From the NCBI GenBank assembly GCA_021789795.1, contig JAJYJA010000060.1, positions 1 to 13,611 of the forward strand: a stretch of DNA of 13,611 nucleotides, given 5' to 3'. The position numbers and the translations under genes are program-made. The DNA is from Deltaproteobacteria bacterium. GTDB taxonomy: Bacteria; Desulfobacterota; Desulfobulbia; Desulfobulbales; VMSU01. Below the pieces are notes generated by a model. That model made no database searches. It saw only the letters and a list, made by a program, of their open reading frames with translations, and was not told the DNA's origin. Of this stretch, positions 11,815 through 13,611 are shown in pieces. Every line of letters begins with the position of its first letter. The stretch's first letter is position 1.

Positions 11815-12561
11815 TTAAACGGCAGGGGAGATGGTGTCGCGGTCGGTGAAGGCGTAGGCGCTGTGCTTGTGGATGGACTCGAAGCTCTCCACACCCACCG
11901 AGAACCAGGCGATGTCGGGATGCCCCTGGGCCAGGACCGCGATCTTGCGCACCACGTCCTCGACAAACATCGGGTTCTGGTAGGCCCGCTCGGTGACGAA
12001 CTTCTCGTCGGGCCGCTTGAGCAGGCTGTACACCTCGCAGGAGGCGGCCGACTCCACTAGGGCGATCAACTCCTCGATCCAGATGAAGTTCGCAAACCGC
12101 ACCGTGAAGTCGATCTCCGCCCGCTGGTTATGGGCCCCGAAGCGGCTGATCTCCTTGGAGCAGGGGCAGAGGGTGGTGCTGGGCGTCAGGATCGACACCT
12201 TCAGATCGGCGCCGTCGGCGGTACCGCAGGTGAAGGTGCAGGTGTACTCCATGAGCGAAGGGGTCTGGGTGACCGGGGCCCGTTTCTCGATGAAGTAGGG
12301 GAAACGCATCTCAATGGAGGCGGAATCGGCCTGGAGTCCGGACTTCAACTCGGCCAACAGGGTGGGAAAGATCTCGGTGCGGATGTCGGCCTGATACCGG
12401 CCCAGGACGGCCCAGAAAACCCCCAGGCAGGCCCCCCGCTGCTGCCGGGGCATGTTGGCCTGCATCCGGATGCTGGCCACGGTCTGCTGGTGCCCCCCGG
12501 CCCGTTCCCTAACGCAGATGGGCAGACGGACGTTGTCGATCCCGACATGGGCAAGCTTCAT
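11815..12561 (-). CDS. folE2: FolE2-type GTP cyclohydrolase (GCYH-IB), atypical
   Basis: A 248-residue FolE2/MptA-family protein; the family converts GTP to 7,8-dihydroneopterin triphosphate for folate or queuosine synthesis with a bivalent metal. Conserved signatures are LCPCSKEIS (C132, C134), AHNQRAEI (H144), LLKRPDEKFVTERAYQNPMFVED (E186, E201) and ESIHKHSAYA; C132, H144 and E186 match the family metal ligands. Two oddities stand out. The usual KGTHMSRF motif is RGACLGVF here (residues 43-50). The N-terminus is short: most members have 15 or more residues before the VGI segment, here five. ATG 12561 lies one base beyond the 18-bp terminal repeat of the upstream transposase element, and no Shine-Dalgarno is visible. 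A TTG at 12579, immediately after the transposase stop, would add six residues encoded by the element end. Confidence 0.85.
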   Translation of the reverse strand: MKLAHVGIDNVRLPICVRERAGGHQQTVASIRMQANMPRQQRGACLGVFWAVLGRYQADIRTEIFPTLLAELKSGLQADSASIEMRFPYFIEKRAPVTQTPSLMEYTCTFTCGTADGADLKVSILTPSTTLCPCSKEISRFGAHNQRAEIDFTVRFANFIWIEELIALVESAASCEVYSLLKRPDEKFVTERAYQNPMFVEDVVRKIAVLAQGHPDIAWFSVGVESFESIHKHSAYAFTDRDTISPAV

Positions 12562-12562
12562 T

Positions 12563-13477
12563 GGGGTCAAGTCTTGCAATCAACTACCCAAGCCCGGTTC
12601 GAGACGTTTTACCGTCCGGCTGACCGTGGAGTAGTGCACCCCGAAGAAGGCCGCGATTTCCTTCATGGTGTAGTTACCCGTGCCATAGGCGGCGGCCATG
12701 GCCTGCTTCGGGTCGGGGATGGTGGCGCGGAAAAAAGAGAGCGGCGGCCCCAGCGGGCGGCGCTGCGCCCTGGGGATCTCGGATAGCTCGGCCTGATCGG
12801 CGGCCGGTTGCCGCATGCTGGCGAGAAATGACTCGGAGCCCAAAAATATCTGCCCCTTAAGATCACCCCAGGGGCCGGGCTGGCCGACGCCTGCCCGGAC
12901 AAAGTTGACATAACCCTTCACCGCCCGCCCCCTGGACTTGCCAAACTGCCTAAGCACCCAATCCGTCCGCAACCACTCGGGACAGCCGGCCGAACCAAGC
13001 ATGGCCAGATACGAGCTCCAAGGCCAATCGCCCGCCTCGGCTACCAGACCGGCCCGCACCGGGTTGAGCACCACATATCTAATCAATTCCAAAAGATAAG
13101 AATCACGCTCCACCATCACCGCCCGATAACGGCCCTGGAACACATGCCCCACCCGCTGGTGGCGGCGGTTGAAGGCCTGGGTGTAAACGCCGTTGACCTG
13201 ACGCATGCCTTGCGCAAGGTTCCCCTCCGCCGTTTCCACCACGACATGGTAATGGTTGTCCATCTGACACCAGGCATGGCACCCCCAGTTGAAACGACGG
13301 CAAGCGGCGCCGAAGATATCCAGCCACACGCGCCGGTCGTCATCGTCGAGAAAGATATCCTCCCGCCGGTCGCCCCTGGAGGTAACATGATATATCCCCC
13401 CGGCCAATTCTATTCGTAACGGTCTTGACATGAGGCAAAAGTACCACAGAATTTGCGCAATTACAAGACTTGACCCC
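12563..13477 (-). mobile_element. RAYT (REP-associated tyrosine transposase) element
   Basis: The transposase gene is bracketed by an 18-bp inverted repeat with one mismatch: GGGGTCAAGTCTTGCAAT (12563-12580) and ATTACAAGACTTGACCCC (13460-13477). Each end contains the mini-palindrome CAAGACTTG, resembling the short REP palindromes recognised by this family. One end overlaps the transposase stop and stops one base before folE2 ATG; the other runs into a tandem 15-bp repeat. True cut sites cannot be fixed from a single copy. Confidence 0.65.
12580..13431 (-). CDS. REP-associated tyrosine (Y1/HUH) transposase
   Basis: A 283-residue single-strand transposase-like protein of the RAYT group (Y1_Tnp, IS200/IS605-related). 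The N-terminus MSRPLRIELAGGIYHVTSRG is typical. The HUH metal site is H60-Y-H62 in QMDNHYHVVVE. Also conserved are GHVFQGRYRAV (about 95-105) and RYVVLNPVRAGLV with the catalytic Tyr Y119. A C-terminal helix-turn-helix (YTMKEIAAFFGVHYSTVSRTVKRLE, about 254-278) probably binds the REP DNA. All catalytic residues are present and the frame is intact, so it may be active or domesticated. No Shine-Dalgarno lies before ATG 13431. The stop TGA (12580-12582) lies 18 nt before folE2 ATG, so folE2 is probably read from the same transcript. Confidence 0.9.
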   Translation of the reverse strand: MSRPLRIELAGGIYHVTSRGDRREDIFLDDDDRRVWLDIFGAACRRFNWGCHAWCQMDNHYHVVVETAEGNLAQGMRQVNGVYTQAFNRRHQRVGHVFQGRYRAVMVERDSYLLELIRYVVLNPVRAGLVAEAGDWPWSSYLAMLGSAGCPEWLRTDWVLRQFGKSRGRAVKGYVNFVRAGVGQPGPWGDLKGQIFLGSESFLASMRQPAADQAELSEIPRAQRRPLGPPLSFFRATIPDPKQAMAAAYGTGNYTMKEIAAFFGVHYSTVSRTVKRLEPGLGS

Positions 13478-13610
13478 TAGAATTCTGACCCCTAGAATTC
13501 TTAGCGTCTGCTGAATCTTTCTGTGGAATCAAGTCATGTCCAAGAATTTCAGCCATCATCAGCTCTTTCATGACTCCAGGCTGGAGAATATTGGGGACGC
13601 CGTGCTTTTC
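13461..13610 (-). pseudogene. 3' end of an unknown gene cut off at the RAYT boundary
   Basis: An open minus-strand frame enters from the window edge and encodes EKHGVPNILQPGVMKELM, then MAEILGHDLIPQKDSADA, and stops at TAA 13461-13463. The last 13 residues (KNSRGQNSRGQVL) are translated from the tandem repeat and transposase element end, so the native C-terminus is missing or replaced. Codons are AT-richer than in the neighbours, suggesting acquired DNA. The LGHDLIPQKDSADA stretch faintly recalls N-terminal parts of some restriction endonucleases (LGH...P.K..ADA), but too little is visible to name the family. A natural gene end at the repeat is the alternative. Confidence 0.4.
13471..13500 (+). 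repeat. Tandem 15-bp repeat at RAYT end
   Basis: Two perfect head-to-tail copies of TGACCCCTAGAATTC (13471-13485 and 13486-13500). The TGACCCC part of the first copy belongs to the 18-bp terminal repeat of the transposase element, so the tandem marks its outer boundary or target junction. Confidence 0.8.
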
Positions 13611-13611
13611 T

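Noticed and set aside
12412..12435. Compensated frameshift explaining the missing FolE2 KGTHMSRF motif
   Set aside because: Neither alternative frame of the local sequence encodes anything like THMSRF, so the divergence appears real at the DNA level.
12130..12786. Plus-strand open frame of 218 codons across folE2 and the transposase end
   Set aside because: Crosses two recognisable minus-strand genes and has shadow-like Gly/His-rich composition.

Overview
The window is GC-rich bacterial chromosome. The gene order carD - rluD - coaE - rho - rpmE - prfA - prmC, followed by biotin genes and a FolE2-type GTP cyclohydrolase, fits Desulfobacterota (former Deltaproteobacteria), perhaps the Desulfobulbales. 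That placement is inferred from gene order and protein flavour, not from a search.

Region 1 (1-6463, + strand) is housekeeping information processing. A structured leader precedes carD (RNA polymerase-binding regulator). Then come rluD (pseudouridine synthase), coaE (dephospho-CoA kinase, TTG start overlapping the rluD stop), a 377-bp gap, rho, rpmE, an intrinsic terminator, prfA (RF1) and prmC (which methylates the RF1 GGQ motif). The gap before rho has a TTGACA promoter candidate and a C-rich, G-poor stretch resembling a rut site, so rho may be autoregulated. The rpmE terminator lies almost on top of the prfA start codon.

Region 2 (6460-9871, - strand) reads, in transcription order, PepSY-domain secreted protein - DUF347/COG4705-type four-repeat membrane protein - OmpR/QseB-like response regulator - QseC-like histidine kinase. 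An 11-bp-phased direct repeat (CTAACT-N5-CTAACT) replaces the -35 box of its promoter. This looks like a self-regulated envelope-sensing cassette with an uncharacterised membrane component, and is the best candidate here for an undescribed system.

Region 3 (9901-11814, + strand) holds bioC and bioD with two copies of a palindromic, non-autonomous mobile element (MITE-like, 151 and 184 bp) in inverted orientation. Each copy is bounded by a perfect 6-bp target duplication (AAAATT; ATGATT). The second copy landed exactly in the four-base ATGA overlap of bioC and bioD, and the duplication rebuilt both the bioC stop and the bioD start.

Region 4 (11815-13611, - strand) holds an atypical folE2 and a REP-associated tyrosine transposase (RAYT, HUH/Y1 type) whose 18-bp terminal repeat abuts the folE2 start codon. 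At the window edge is the AT-richer remnant of another gene that runs into the other end of the transposase element through a tandem 15-bp repeat. No tRNA, rRNA or CRISPR array was seen.
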